Source: Streptomyces sp. cf386
GTDB taxonomy: Bacteria > Actinomycetota > Actinomycetes > Streptomycetales > Streptomycetaceae
Assembly: GCF_900103585.1 (NCBI RefSeq)
Contig: NZ_FNHV01000013.1
Coordinates: 248,001 to 312,000, forward strand
Direction: 5' to 3'
Length of the DNA: 64,000 nucleotides
Shown here: in pieces, positions 1 to 8,956 of the stretch
Layout: every line of letters starts with the position of its first letter
How positions within the stretch are numbered: position 1 is the first letter of the stretch
Position numbers and translations under genes: made by a program
Notes under the pieces: generated by a model
Database searches by the model: none
What the model was told of the DNA's origin: nothing
Seen by the model: the letters and a program-made list of their open reading frames with translations, nothing else

Positions 1-3000
1 GCATCGGCCGGACGGGCGGGGCCCCGGTGCGCTGTGCGTCGCGGATACCCGAGGACCGGGTGGCCGCCCTCCGCGCCCGCGCCCGCGAACTCGACGTCCC
101 CTGGACGGTGGTGGCGACCGCCTCCGCGGTCCTGCTGGACCATGTCCACAGCGGCGGGGGCGATGAGGTCGTCGTGGGGTTCCCGGTCGCGGGCCGCACC
201 TCGAAGACGGCGGGCGCCGTGGCCGGTGCGGCGTCCAACGTGCTCCCGCTGCGGGTACCGGTCGACCTGCGCCGGCCGGCCGCCGAACTGATCCGGACCG
301 TCGGCGAGGCGACCACCCTCGCCCTCGACCACCAGCGCTATCGGTACGAGGACCTCCGCCGTGACCTCGGCTTCACCGGGTCCGCGCACGCGCCGTACCA
401 ACTGACCGCGAACATCGTCCCCTTCAGCTTCGGCCGCAGTTTCGCCGGGCGGCCGATGACCCTCAGACAGCTCAACACCGGCGTGGTGGAGGACCTCTCC
501 GTCATGATCAGGCCGGAACGCGGCCGGGCCGGCCTGATGCTGGAGGCGCACGCCGAGGCCGGGCGATACGAGCCCGAGGAGGTCGCCGCCGAGGCCGACC
601 GCTGCGTACGCCTGCTCGACCAGCTGATCGACGAACCCCGACGCCCCGTCGGCGAGCTGGATCTGCTGGCACCGGAAGAGCGCAGGCTGCTCGTACCGGG
701 TATCGGCACACCCGAACCCCCCTCGCCCCGTACGCTCCCCGAGCTGTTCGAACACTGGGCCGCACTGACTCCGCACGCCCCGGCGGTCGGCCACGGCGAC
801 CGGCAGCTCACCTATGCCGAGCTCAACGCGCGCGCCAATCGGCTGGCCAGGACGCTGATCCGGCGCGGCGCGGGACCCGAACGCACCGTCGCCGTCCTGC
901 TCCCTCGCTCCGAGGACGTGGTAACCGCGATCCTGGCCGTGTCCAAGACCGGCGCGGCCTACCTCCCGCTCGACACGGGATGGCCGCCGGAGCACACGGA
1001 GCGGATCCTCGCCGACGCCCAGCCGGTGTGCGTTCTCTCCGAGACGGACCCGACGGGAGCTGCCGCGACCGAGTCGGCGACGAGCGACGCCGACTCGACG
1101 GACAGCGACGCCAACCTGACCGACGCGGACCGTACGGGCCCGCTGACGCCCGACCATGCCGCATACGTCATCTACACCTCGGGATCCACCGGCCGCCCCA
1201 AGGGCGTCGTGGTCCCGCACCGCGGTCCGGTGGCACTGCTGCAGGAGGGGGCCGCCGAGTTCGGCTTCGGCCCCGACGACACCTGGACGATGTTCCACTC
1301 CTGTGCCTTCGACTTCTCCGTGTGGGAGATGTGGGGCGCTCTCGCGCACGGCGGCCGACTGGTGGTCGTCCCCCGCGAGGTGAGCCGCTCTCCTGCCGCC
1401 TTTCTCGACCTGCTGGTGCGGGAGCGTGTGACGGTGCTCAATCAGACGCCCTCCGCCTTCCGGTCGCTGGATCAGGCCGACGCCGAAGAGCCGGAGCGGG
1501 GGCGGGAATTGGCTCTGCGCTGGGTCATCTTCTGTGGTGAGGCACTCTCCCCAGCCGTCGTGCGTTCCTGGTACGGACGGCACCAGGACTCCGCGCCCGT
1601 CCTGGTCAACATGTACGGCATCACCGAGACCGCGGTCCTGTCGACCCGGCTCGACCTGGACCGCGACCACGGCACGGCGCGGGCCGTCCCGATCGGCATG
1701 GCCATCGCCGGCACCCGGCTGTATGTGCTGGACTGCCGGCTGCGCCCGGTGCCGCCCGGGGTGGCCGGTGAGCTGTATGTCGCGGGTTCCGGTGTGGCCA
1801 GGGGCTATCTGCACCGTTCCGCGTTGACGGCGCAGCGCTTCGTGGCCGACCCCTTCGGCCCCGCCGGGTCCCGGCTGTACCGCTCGGGCGACCTTGTATG
1901 CGCCCGTCAGGACGGCTCGGTGGAGTACCTCGGCAGGGCGGACGACCAGGTCAAGATCCGCGGCTTCCGGATCGAACCGGCCGAGGTCGAGGCGGCGCTG
2001 CTGGCCGCCCCCGGCGTGGCGGGCGGGGCAGTGCTGGCGGCTTCCGGTGCTCCGCACGGTCCGGCCCGCACGAAGGCGGACGGCGGTCAGGGAGCTGACG
2101 GGGCCGCACGGTTGGTGGCCTACGTCGTCCCCACCCGCGAGGCGGCGGCGGACGATCCCGGACCGGCTCTTGCTCGGCTGCGGGAATGGCTTCGCACGCG
2201 GCTTCCGGCGCATCTCGTCCCGTCCCTGTTCGTCCCGCTCGACAGGCTGCCGCTCACCCCCAACGGGAAGCTGGACCGGGCGGCGCTCCCCGCCCCCCAC
2301 GCCCGCGCGCACACACCGTCACGCGCCCCGGACACGCCGCTGGAAGCCGAACTGGCCGGGCTGTACGCCGACCTGCTCGCCGTGGAACAGGTGGGCGCCG
2401 ACGACGACTTCTTCGACCTCGGGGGCGACAGCCTGCGGGCGACACGGCTGGTCACCATGGTGCGCCGAGCCGGCCTCGGCGCCCGGGCGGAGCTGGACGT
2501 CCGGGACGTCTTCGCCCACCCGACCGTCGCGGGGCTCGCCGCTCATCTGGGCGAGACGACTCATCCCGGCGACACCTCCTTGGTGCCGGAGGCCCCGCCC
2601 GTCCCTCGGCTCCCGTCGGCCGAGGACCGCGGTGCCGAGCCGGTCCCGCTCTCCTTCGGCCAACGGCGCTTCTGGTTCCTGCACAGGCTCGCCGGCCCCG
2701 ACAGCACCTACAACGTTCCCCTGGTGCTGCGCGCGGACGGCGAGTTGGACCAGGAGGCGCTCCGTGCCGCCCTGGGCGACCTCACGGCCCGGCACGAAAC
2801 CCTGCGTACCCTCGTCCAGCAGCGGGACGGCCAGGCGGTCCAGCACATCCTGCCGGTCACGGCCGCGCGCCCGGCACTCACGGTCGAACCCGTCGCCCCG
2901 GACCAGCTGCCGGAGGCGTTGAACGCCGCGGCCGGCCGCCCCTTCCGCCTGGAAAGCGAACTCCCCCTGCGTGCGGTCCTCTTCACCACCGAGACCTCAC

Positions 3001-3998
3001 ACGGGCAGACGTTGCTCCTGCTGCTCCACCACATCGCCTGCGACCGCGCCTCGCTGCCGCGGTTGCTGGACGACCTCGGCACCGCGTACCGGGCCCGTGT
3101 CAGCGGTGACGCCCCGGACTGGTCGCCGTTGCCCATCCAGTACGCCGACTTCACCCTGTGGCAGCGTGAACTGCTCGGCACGGACGACGAGCCCAGCGCC
3201 CTGCGATCCGGTCAACTCGCCTACTGGAACAAGACCTTGACCGGTCTGCCGGAACGCATCCCGCTACCCGCGGACCGTACGGAGCAGGCGCCGTCCGGGC
3301 GCCCGGTCCACAGCGCCGGCGACACGGTGGCTTTCACCGTCCCCGCAGACGTACATGGGCAGCTCCTGGAGCTGGCCGCGGACGAGCAGGCCAGCCTCTT
3401 CCTGGTGGCACACGCCGGACTGGCCGCGCTGCTCACCCGCCTCGGCGCGGGTACGGACATCCCGATCGGCACGGCGGTGTCCGACCGCGCGGACGCGGAA
3501 CTCGACGGCCTCGTCGGCTTCTTCGTGAACACGCTCGTCCTGCGCACCGACACCTCGGGAGAGCCGACCTTCCGTGAGCTGCTCGGCCGGGTCACGGAAG
3601 CCGATCTGGGGGCCTTCGCCCACCAGGATGTGCCCTTCGACCTGGTCGTGGAGGCGCAGGCACCACGGCGGGCGGCGACCGGCCAGGCCGTGTTCGGCCG
3701 GGCCTTGTTCCAGGTGATGCTGGTTCTCACACCGTCCCTCCCCGAAAGGCTGGTGCTACCGGGCGTGTCCGCCACGGTGGACCTGGTCGGCAGAGGCTCC
3801 GCCGGGTTCGACCTCACCTTCGGCCTGTTCGAGCGCCGAGACGCCGACGGCACCTGCCACGGCCTCGACGGCGTCGTCGAGTACCGGACCGAGCTGTTCG
3901 ACCGGACCACCGTCGAGTCCCTCTGCACCCGCTTCGCACGGCTGCTGCGTGTGGTCGCCGCCACCCCGGACATCCCGGTCCACGACATCGACCTGTAA
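1..3998 (+). CDS. Nonribosomal peptide synthetase, 3' part (C-A-T-C)
   Basis: The reading frame is open to the left edge, so the gene begins outside the window. Counting from the first in-window GTG at 27, the order is: C-terminal half of a condensation domain (to about residue 215), adenylation domain (230-765, A3 core YTSGSTGRPKGV near 383), carrier domain (FFDLGGDSL, phosphopantetheine Ser near 800) and a complete second condensation domain (870-1323; HHIACDR near 1003, so the HHxxxD catalytic core is kept but the usual following Gly is Arg). Aligned by eye to GrsA, the A-domain pocket reads about DFWNICMVLK. This resembles the threonine code DFWNIGMVHK, so Thr or a similar residue is inferred. 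No thioesterase or further module follows; the protein stops after the C domain and the next gene is convergent, so chain extension must continue on another protein. Confidence 0.95.
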   Translation, partial: IGRTGGAPVRCASRIPEDRVAALRARARELDVPWTVVATASAVLLDHVHSGGGDEVVVGFPVAGRTSKTAGAVAGAASNVLPLRVPVDLRRPAAELIRTVGEATTLALDHQRYRYEDLRRDLGFTGSAHAPYQLTANIVPFSFGRSFAGRPMTLRQLNTGVVEDLSVMIRPERGRAGLMLEAHAEAGRYEPEEVAAEADRCVRLLDQLIDEPRRPVGELDLLAPEERRLLVPGIGTPEPPSPRTLPELFEHWAALTPHAPAVGHGDRQLTYAELNARANRLARTLIRRGAGPERTVAVLLPRSEDVVTAILAVSKTGAAYLPLDTGWPPEHTERILADAQPVCVLSETDPTGAAATESATSDADSTDSDANLTDADRTGPLTPDHAAYVIYTSGSTGRPKGVVVPHRGPVALLQEGAAEFGFGPDDTWTMFHSCAFDFSVWEMWGALAHGGRLVVVPREVSRSPAAFLDLLVRERVTVLNQTPSAFRSLDQADAEEPERGRELALRWVIFCGEALSPAVVRSWYGRHQDSAPVLVNMYGITETAVLSTRLDLDRDHGTARAVPIGMAIAGTRLYVLDCRLRPVPPGVAGELYVAGSGVARGYLHRSALTAQRFVADPFGPAGSRLYRSGDLVCARQDGSVEYLGRADDQVKIRGFRIEPAEVEAALLAAPGVAGGAVLAASGAPHGPARTKADGGQGADGAARLVAYVVPTREAAADDPGPALARLREWLRTRLPAHLVPSLFVPLDRLPLTPNGKLDRAALPAPHARAHTPSRAPDTPLEAELAGLYADLLAVEQVGADDDFFDLGGDSLRATRLVTMVRRAGLGARAELDVRDVFAHPTVAGLAAHLGETTHPGDTSLVPEAPPVPRLPSAEDRGAEPVPLSFGQRRFWFLHRLAGPDSTYNVPLVLRADGELDQEALRAALGDLTARHETLRTLVQQRDGQAVQHILPVTAARPALTVEPVAPDQLPEALNAAAGRPFRLESELPLRAVLFTTETSHGQTLLLLLHHIACDRASLPRLLDDLGTAYRARVSGDAPDWSPLPIQYADFTLWQRELLGTDDEPSALRSGQLAYWNKTLTGLPERIPLPADRTEQAPSGRPVHSAGDTVAFTVPADVHGQLLELAADEQASLFLVAHAGLAALLTRLGAGTDIPIGTAVSDRADAELDGLVGFFVNTLVLRTDTSGEPTFRELLGRVTEADLGAFAHQDVPFDLVVEAQAPRRAATGQAVFGRALFQVMLVLTPSLPERLVLPGVSATVDLVGRGSAGFDLTFGLFERRDADGTCHGLDGVVEYRTELFDRTTVESLCTRFARLLRVVAATPDIPVHDIDL

Positions 3999-4042
3999 GG
4001 CCCGAAGGAACCCTGACGGCTGCTCACCCGGGGAAGGGCGGT

Positions 4043-4087
4043 CCGACGGCCTCGGCGCACAGGAGGAATGCGAACCGAGGCCGTCGG
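4043..4087. terminator. Hairpin terminator between convergent genes
   Basis: A perfect 13-bp inverted repeat (CCGACGGCCTCGG with CCGAGGCCGTCGG) has a 19-nt loop. It lies between the NRPS stop and the stop of the converging glycosidase, where a bidirectional terminator is expected. There is no long T-run, as is common in Streptomyces. Confidence 0.75.
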
Positions 4088-4103
4088 CAGGGGAGTTGGC
4101 TCG

Positions 4104-5927
4104 TCAGGCTTTGCCCTGAAGACGCCAGATCTGGTTCTTCTTGGTGCCGAGGGCACTGGCGGGGTCGCAGGTCCACTGGTGGACCAGGGCCCGGGGCTGG
4201 GTGGAGACGTTGGAGACGTCGACGCACTTGCCGCTGTGTACGGCGACCAGCTGGTAGTCGTGGCTGTTGCCGAGCGCGGAGACGGGATTGAGGGTGAACA
4301 TCTGGTTGGTCTGGCCGTTGCAGGTGTACTGGGTGACGGCGGCGCCGTCGGCGGAGGAGACGCCGGCTATGTCCAGGCACTTGCCGCTGTGCTGGTTGAC
4401 GACGGTGTACGTGTTCGCCCGGCCGGCGACCGGCTTGAGGTCGAGCATCTGCTGGTAGCCGCCCTCGCAGTCGTACTGCTGGTACTGCGTGCCGTTGGCG
4501 GTGCTGAGGTCGGTGTCGTCCAGGCACTGACCGCTGTTCTGGCTGACGGCCACCGTGGACACGGCGGTGTTGGACGGCGGCAACAGGGTGACGGTGTAGC
4601 CGTCATTGGCGTTGGACCAGGGGAGGGCCAGCGAGGCGGCGTTGCCGTTGACCGCCAGGGTGGTGTCGGAGATCGTCTCGGGCCCGGTCACCGCGGTCCC
4701 GTTGTTGTGGGGGACACGCTGGACTACTGCACGGACCCTGCCGCTCTCCACCACCGACGTCGTGTTCAGGCCGGTGAGGTTGACGGTGACCGTGCCGGTG
4801 TTGCCGTTGCTGCCGAGGAGGACCTTGGCGTTCTTGGCGGCGTTGTCCTTGGTGGCCAGGCCGTCGGTGCCGGTGCCGGGGATCAGGTTGACGATGTTTC
4901 CGCTCTGGGAGCCGTAGTAGCGGTATATGAACCACTCACCGAGCGGCAGGTACCTGCCGGCGCTGTTCTTCGTGATCAGGTTGGCCGCGTAGTCATGGAG
5001 GTTCGTGCCCGAGGCCCAGTTGGCGCGCAGGCCGTCGGCACCGGCCCGCTCCAGACGGCCGATGTACCAGGCGCCGCCGCCGGGGGTCTGCTCGGACGGG
5101 GCACCGTATTCGTTGATCTGGTACGGCCGGGAGTTGGTCAACCCCGCTGCGGCGAGCGTCGAGTTGGCTCGTCCGACGTCGGTGACCGGGTCGCCCGGCA
5201 GATCGTGCCAGCTCCAGATGTCCGGAGCCACGTTGTCGCTCTTGGCGTGGCTGAGGAACGTCGTCCACCAGGCGTTGGAGGCGTTCGGCCGGCTCGCGAG
5301 ACTGGGCCCGACGATGAGCTGGTTCGGGAACGCGGCCCGCACACGGGCGTGGAAGCGTGACCACATCTGCAGGTACTGGGTCCGTGAGGCGCCCCAGAAG
5401 TTGATGCCGTCGGGCTCGTTCCACAGGTCCCACTGGACGGTCATGTTGTTGGCGCGTACGTCGCCGATGAGCTGGGTGACGAAGTTGTCGAACTGTGTCC
5501 AGTCACCGTTGTCGCCCGGCCAGCCCTGGCTGGTGGTGCCGTCGGCGCCCCACAGGTCGTGGGGGAGCAGGACGAAGGTGCCGCCGAGGGCGACGGTGCG
5601 CTTGTACTGGGCCAGGGTGGTGTTCCAGCGGGTCTGGTAGGCGGCGAGGCTGGTGGCGTAGCCGCCGTTGTTGAGCTGCGCGCCACCGGCTCTCATGTAG
5701 TGCCACTTGATGTCCCTGAAGAAGTGGTCCTGGGGCAGCGAGCCGTTCGGGGACATCCCGTAGATGATTCCGGAGGCGCGGTAGCCGGGGGCGCCACCGG
5801 CGGTTGCGAAGTCCACCGTGACGCTCGTGTCGGCGGCATGGGACGTGGTGGCCGGCAGCAGACTCGCCGTCAGGGCTGTCAACAGGACGGCGGTTCTGGA
5901 CGACAGGCGTGCTGTACGCAGGTTCAT
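4104..5927 (-). CDS. Secreted clan GH-A glycosidase with ricin-type CBM13
   Basis: The 607-residue protein has a Sec signal peptide (about 1-31, ending SHAA), a (beta/alpha)8-type catalytic region to about 345, a beta-sandwich appendage (about 360-450) and a C-terminal ricin-B/CBM13 domain (about 458-607) with repeated SGxCLD and QW-like motifs ending QIWRLQG. The clan GH-A signature is visible: WNEPD (general acid Glu171) and INEYG (nucleophile Glu273). The overall look is GH39-like, but the exact family and substrate are not assignable by eye. It is probably a plant- or fungal-polysaccharide enzyme. A GGGAGAG ribosome site precedes ATG. It lies 24 nt downstream of the next GH gene and is probably co-transcribed from the LacI-controlled promoter near 8800. 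Confidence 0.85.
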   Translation of the reverse strand: MNLRTARLSSRTAVLLTALTASLLPATTSHAADTSVTVDFATAGGAPGYRASGIIYGMSPNGSLPQDHFFRDIKWHYMRAGGAQLNNGGYATSLAAYQTRWNTTLAQYKRTVALGGTFVLLPHDLWGADGTTSQGWPGDNGDWTQFDNFVTQLIGDVRANNMTVQWDLWNEPDGINFWGASRTQYLQMWSRFHARVRAAFPNQLIVGPSLASRPNASNAWWTTFLSHAKSDNVAPDIWSWHDLPGDPVTDVGRANSTLAAAGLTNSRPYQINEYGAPSEQTPGGGAWYIGRLERAGADGLRANWASGTNLHDYAANLITKNSAGRYLPLGEWFIYRYYGSQSGNIVNLIPGTGTDGLATKDNAAKNAKVLLGSNGNTGTVTVNLTGLNTTSVVESGRVRAVVQRVPHNNGTAVTGPETISDTTLAVNGNAASLALPWSNANDGYTVTLLPPSNTAVSTVAVSQNSGQCLDDTDLSTANGTQYQQYDCEGGYQQMLDLKPVAGRANTYTVVNQHSGKCLDIAGVSSADGAAVTQYTCNGQTNQMFTLNPVSALGNSHDYQLVAVHSGKCVDVSNVSTQPRALVHQWTCDPASALGTKKNQIWRLQGKA

Positions 5928-5951
5928 GAGCGGCTCTCCCTGATGTCGGGG

Positions 5952-8642
5952 CTACTTCTGCGCGAGCGGGGTGACGGCGATCCGGTCGATGACCGGGGCG
6001 TACGGGGAGCGCTGGTCGTACTGGTTGTAGGTGTCACCGTTGAAGTCCGGCAGCTCCTGCGCGGTGAAGGTGAGCCGGTTCGTGCCCTTCTTGAGAGTGA
6101 CGGGGACGGTCAGCTCCCAGAAGTTGTTGAAGTTGAAGGTGGTCGGGAACAGCACCCGGCGAGCCGGTCCGCCGTTCACGGAGAGGTCGGCGTGGCGGGC
6201 GATCGGGTCGGGGTTGTAGTGGGTGGCCGGGGCCTGTTCGGCGTTGGAGTAGCGGATGGTCACCGCGTGCCGCCCGGGCCGAGCGGCGATGACGTCGAAG
6301 GCGAGGGCGTTGTCCTTGCCGTCACCGATGTCGGTGACCGCCTTGCCGCCGGACGCGAAGATGTAGGCGTCGGTCACCTTGGCGGCGCCGCTCAGATGGC
6401 CGTCCTCCGCCTGGTAGACCGTCGGCACCAGGGCGCCGTGGGACGGAGTCACCCGCAGCCGGTCGAGGGCCAGTTCGCCCGAGGCTCCGGTGACGGTGAT
6501 CTTGTTGATGCCGCCGGACAGGAACACCCGGACGCCGTCCTGGCCCTTCTTGCCGCCTCCGACCGCGGGTACGTCGAGCTTCTCGCCGTTGAGGGAGAGG
6601 CCCGCCCGTCCGCCGCCCAAGTGGTCGACGGAGACGGTCGATTCGCCGTCGGTGCGGGCGTGGACCCAGAAGGTCGCGGAGTCGCCCTTGCCCAGGGGCA
6701 CCGTGCCGGGGCCCGAGGTACCGGCGTCCGTGTAGCGCGGCCGGGTTCCCGTGAGGGTGGCGTACTCGGCCTCGTAGATCGCGGGTGCGGTCACGTGCTC
6801 ATCGCGCAGGGCGAGGTCGATCTTGTCGATGATGGCGTCGCCCTTGGTGACACCCAGGTCCGGGTCCTTCGCGGCGAGCGTGATGCGGTGCTTGCCGGCC
6901 GTGAGCTTCACCGTGGTGTCGGTGTGGCCCCAGACCACCCACTTGTAGCCGAGCGGCAGCCGCAGTTCCTGCGGGTCCTTGCCGTCGACGCGCAGGAAGA
7001 CGTTGGTTGGTCCCTGCTCCTTCACCAGGTCGTACAGGTTGAAGGAGTTGGCGAACACACTCAGGTCGTACGTCCCGTCCTGCGGGACCTCGACGTCGAA
7101 GGCGAGGACGCCGTCGGAACCGGTGCGCAGGCCGCCGACGTTGTAGGTGCCCGACGTCGCGAACTTCCCGACCTGGGAGGGCGATCCTTCGGGGCCGTTC
7201 TTGGAGTAGCCGCCGCCGGTGTAGGTGGCGTTCTCCGCCTCGTACGTCTTGCGCCAGCCGACGGAGGGTTCGGCCGGTGTGCCGCCGTTCCCGCCGGGGG
7301 CGAGGATGACCTGGTAGGCGGACATCTCGTTCATGCCGGTCATCGGCAGCGTCACGGTGCCGTCCGCCCCGACCGCGAGTTTCCGGTCGGCCAGGCGCAG
7401 TGGCTGGGGCGAGTCGCCGACCTGTCCGGTCCAGGGGATCTCCTGCACGGTGGCGTGCACGGTCGTACCGAACAGCTCGGAGTCGATGTTCTTGAAGACG
7501 ACGTCCGCGTCACCGCTCTTGCCGCCGAAGATCGCCCGGGACTGCTTCTTGTCCTCGTCGAGGGTGGCCACGCCCTGGAGGGTGTACTGCTGGTTGGGGT
7601 GCGGGGCGGTCACCTGGACGGTGTGCCCGGACATCTGGCCGTAGGCGTTGAACAGCCACCACTGGCCGTTGCCCTTGTTGGCCTCCACGGCCGAGTCGTT
7701 GAGATTGCCGTCGATGTTCCAGTACGCCAGATCGGCGTCGATCTTGGACTCCTCGATGGCGGAGACCCACTGCACGACCTGGCCGGGCACGGAGAGGTGG
7801 TAGTTGTGGCCGTACTCGTTGACGTTGATCGGCAGCGGGTCGATCCCGACGTCCTTCTCCATCTGCCGGTACTTCGCCACGTTCGTGCGGACCGCGGCGG
7901 GGCTGGACAGCTCGTGCCAGGTCATCACGTCCGGGACGACGTCGTTGGCCTTGGCGTACTGCAGGAAGCCCTTGACCTGGTCGTAGAGCACGCTGGTGTT
8001 GGGGCCGGCGATGCGGGCGTCCGGGTCCAGGCTCTTGATCAGGTGGTAGACCTCCTTCCACGCGGCGAGGAAGTACTGCGGGTCGTTCAGCCAGGAGATC
8101 TTGTTGTAGCTCCACTCGCCCGTGCCGAACATGTTCCCCTCGGGCTCGTTGAAGGGGACGTAGACGACGTTGTCCTGGTAGTCGCCCATGGTCAGCACCT
8201 GCTGGACCTGTTTCCTGATCTTCTCCTTGAAGTCGGCCAGCCGCGCCGGACCGTCCGCGCCCGGCCACTGGTACGGGAAGCCGCGGTAGATGTCGGTCAT
8301 GTAGAGGTAGACGTCCTTGCCGCCGGAGTCCACGAAGGGCGGCAGCATCTCCAGGGCGTCCGCGCCCGGATGCTGCGGACCGTCCTGGGCCTTCGTCGAC
8401 ACCGTGCGGACGTGCATGCCTTCGAGGACGTTGCGGCTGGGCACACCGTCGCCGTAGACGCCGTACAGCGAGCCGGAGGCGCCGCCGTGGAAGGCGCCGG
8501 TGTCGGTGGCGAGGTCGATGGTCAGTTGCTCGGGTTCCGCCGCGCCGGCCGTGCCGGCGGTGGGTACGGCCAGGAGGGCGGCGAGGGCTGTGACGGCGGT
8601 GGCGCCGGCGCCCGCTCTCTTTCTGCTGGGTGTGCGTCGCAC
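5952..8642 (-). CDS. Secreted GH-A glycosidase with three C-terminal CBM-like modules
   Basis: The 896-residue exported enzyme starts at GTG with GGAG eight nt upstream. Its signal peptide ends near residue 35 (GTAGAAEP). The catalytic (beta/alpha)8 domain carries VPFNEPEG (acid/base Glu166) and NVNEYGH (nucleophile Glu276), the clan GH-A pair, and a WHELS motif at 242. A small beta domain runs to about 450. Three CBM6/CBM35-like sandwiches follow, each opening with a YEAE or YQAE motif (about 467, 623 and 743). It is the first gene of a two-gene operon with the shorter GH-A enzyme. Operators of a LacI-family repressor sit directly upstream. The substrate cannot be read from sequence; a decorated plant or microbial polysaccharide is inferred from the module set. 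Confidence 0.85.
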   Translation of the reverse strand: MRRTPSRKRAGAGATAVTALAALLAVPTAGTAGAAEPEQLTIDLATDTGAFHGGASGSLYGVYGDGVPSRNVLEGMHVRTVSTKAQDGPQHPGADALEMLPPFVDSGGKDVYLYMTDIYRGFPYQWPGADGPARLADFKEKIRKQVQQVLTMGDYQDNVVYVPFNEPEGNMFGTGEWSYNKISWLNDPQYFLAAWKEVYHLIKSLDPDARIAGPNTSVLYDQVKGFLQYAKANDVVPDVMTWHELSSPAAVRTNVAKYRQMEKDVGIDPLPINVNEYGHNYHLSVPGQVVQWVSAIEESKIDADLAYWNIDGNLNDSAVEANKGNGQWWLFNAYGQMSGHTVQVTAPHPNQQYTLQGVATLDEDKKQSRAIFGGKSGDADVVFKNIDSELFGTTVHATVQEIPWTGQVGDSPQPLRLADRKLAVGADGTVTLPMTGMNEMSAYQVILAPGGNGGTPAEPSVGWRKTYEAENATYTGGGYSKNGPEGSPSQVGKFATSGTYNVGGLRTGSDGVLAFDVEVPQDGTYDLSVFANSFNLYDLVKEQGPTNVFLRVDGKDPQELRLPLGYKWVVWGHTDTTVKLTAGKHRITLAAKDPDLGVTKGDAIIDKIDLALRDEHVTAPAIYEAEYATLTGTRPRYTDAGTSGPGTVPLGKGDSATFWVHARTDGESTVSVDHLGGGRAGLSLNGEKLDVPAVGGGKKGQDGVRVFLSGGINKITVTGASGELALDRLRVTPSHGALVPTVYQAEDGHLSGAAKVTDAYIFASGGKAVTDIGDGKDNALAFDVIAARPGRHAVTIRYSNAEQAPATHYNPDPIARHADLSVNGGPARRVLFPTTFNFNNFWELTVPVTLKKGTNRLTFTAQELPDFNGDTYNQYDQRSPYAPVIDRIAVTPLAQK

Positions 8643-8682
8643 TGAGGTCTCCAGTGAGGTGGTCTGTCCCGTGAGTCGTGAG

Positions 8683-8696
8683 TCGAACCGGTTCGA
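8683..8696. promoter_or_regulatory. LacI-family operator 1
   Basis: A perfect 14-bp palindrome, TCGAACCGGTTCGA. It lies about 41 bp upstream of the glycosidase GTG, inside its likely 5' untranslated region. It is one of four copies in this 314-bp divergent intergenic region. Confidence 0.85.
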
Positions 8697-8770
8697 TGCA
8701 GATAGAGGTGTGCGGACCCAGAATTTCTGGGCCCGATGCCGGGGGGAAGCTGGGGTTGGTGCGGCTCACT

Positions 8771-8782
8771 CGAACCGGTTCG
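8771..8782. promoter_or_regulatory. LacI-family operator 2
   Basis: CGAACCGGTTCG, a 12-bp palindrome. It sits immediately downstream of the inferred minus-strand -10 box, where repressor binding would block transcription of the glycosidase operon. Confidence 0.85.
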
Positions 8783-8786
8783 CCGG

Positions 8787-8816
8787 AAGCTAGCACTCCC
8801 CGAAAAGAGCCAGCAA
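8787..8816 (-). promoter_or_regulatory. Promoter of the glycosidase operon
   Basis: On the minus strand, TTGCTG (8811-8816) and TAGCTT (8787-8792) are spaced by 18 nt, a sigma-70-type arrangement. Operator 2 begins five nt after the -10 box. The -10 and following bases (TAGCTTCC) match those of the oppositely directed promoter. Confidence 0.6.
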
Positions 8817-8865
8817 TACTTCTGACATGGATTGAACGGCGGTTCCAGGAAGTCTGCGCAAGGTG

Positions 8866-8894
8866 TTGACAGCGGGCTCGACCGCTCCTAGCTT
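8866..8894 (+). promoter_or_regulatory. Promoter of the LacI-family gene
   Basis: A consensus TTGACA (8866-8871) is followed by a 17-nt spacer and TAGCTT (8889-8894). Operators 3 and 4 lie directly downstream, which predicts autoregulation. Confidence 0.7.
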
Positions 8895-8903
8895 CCCTGG
8901 CAG

Positions 8904-8915
8904 CGAACCGGTTCG
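8904..8915. promoter_or_regulatory. LacI-family operator 3
   Basis: CGAACCGGTTCG palindrome, nine nt after the plus-strand -10 box and so near the transcription start of the regulator gene. Confidence 0.85.
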
Positions 8916-8932
8916 ACACCCGGCTCGCTTCG

Positions 8933-8942
8933 GAACCGGTTC
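8933..8942. promoter_or_regulatory. LacI-family operator 4
   Basis: GAACCGGTTC palindrome (extended CGGAACCGGTTCGA), centred 29 bp (just under three helical turns) from operator 3 and just before the regulator's ribosome site. Confidence 0.8.
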
Positions 8943-8956
8943 GACGAAGGAGTGCC

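Noticed and set aside
5559..8645. Plus-strand open frame of over 1,000 codons opposite the GH-A/CBM gene
   Set aside because: Low-complexity Gly/Val/Arg-rich translation with no motif, antisense to a well supported secreted enzyme.
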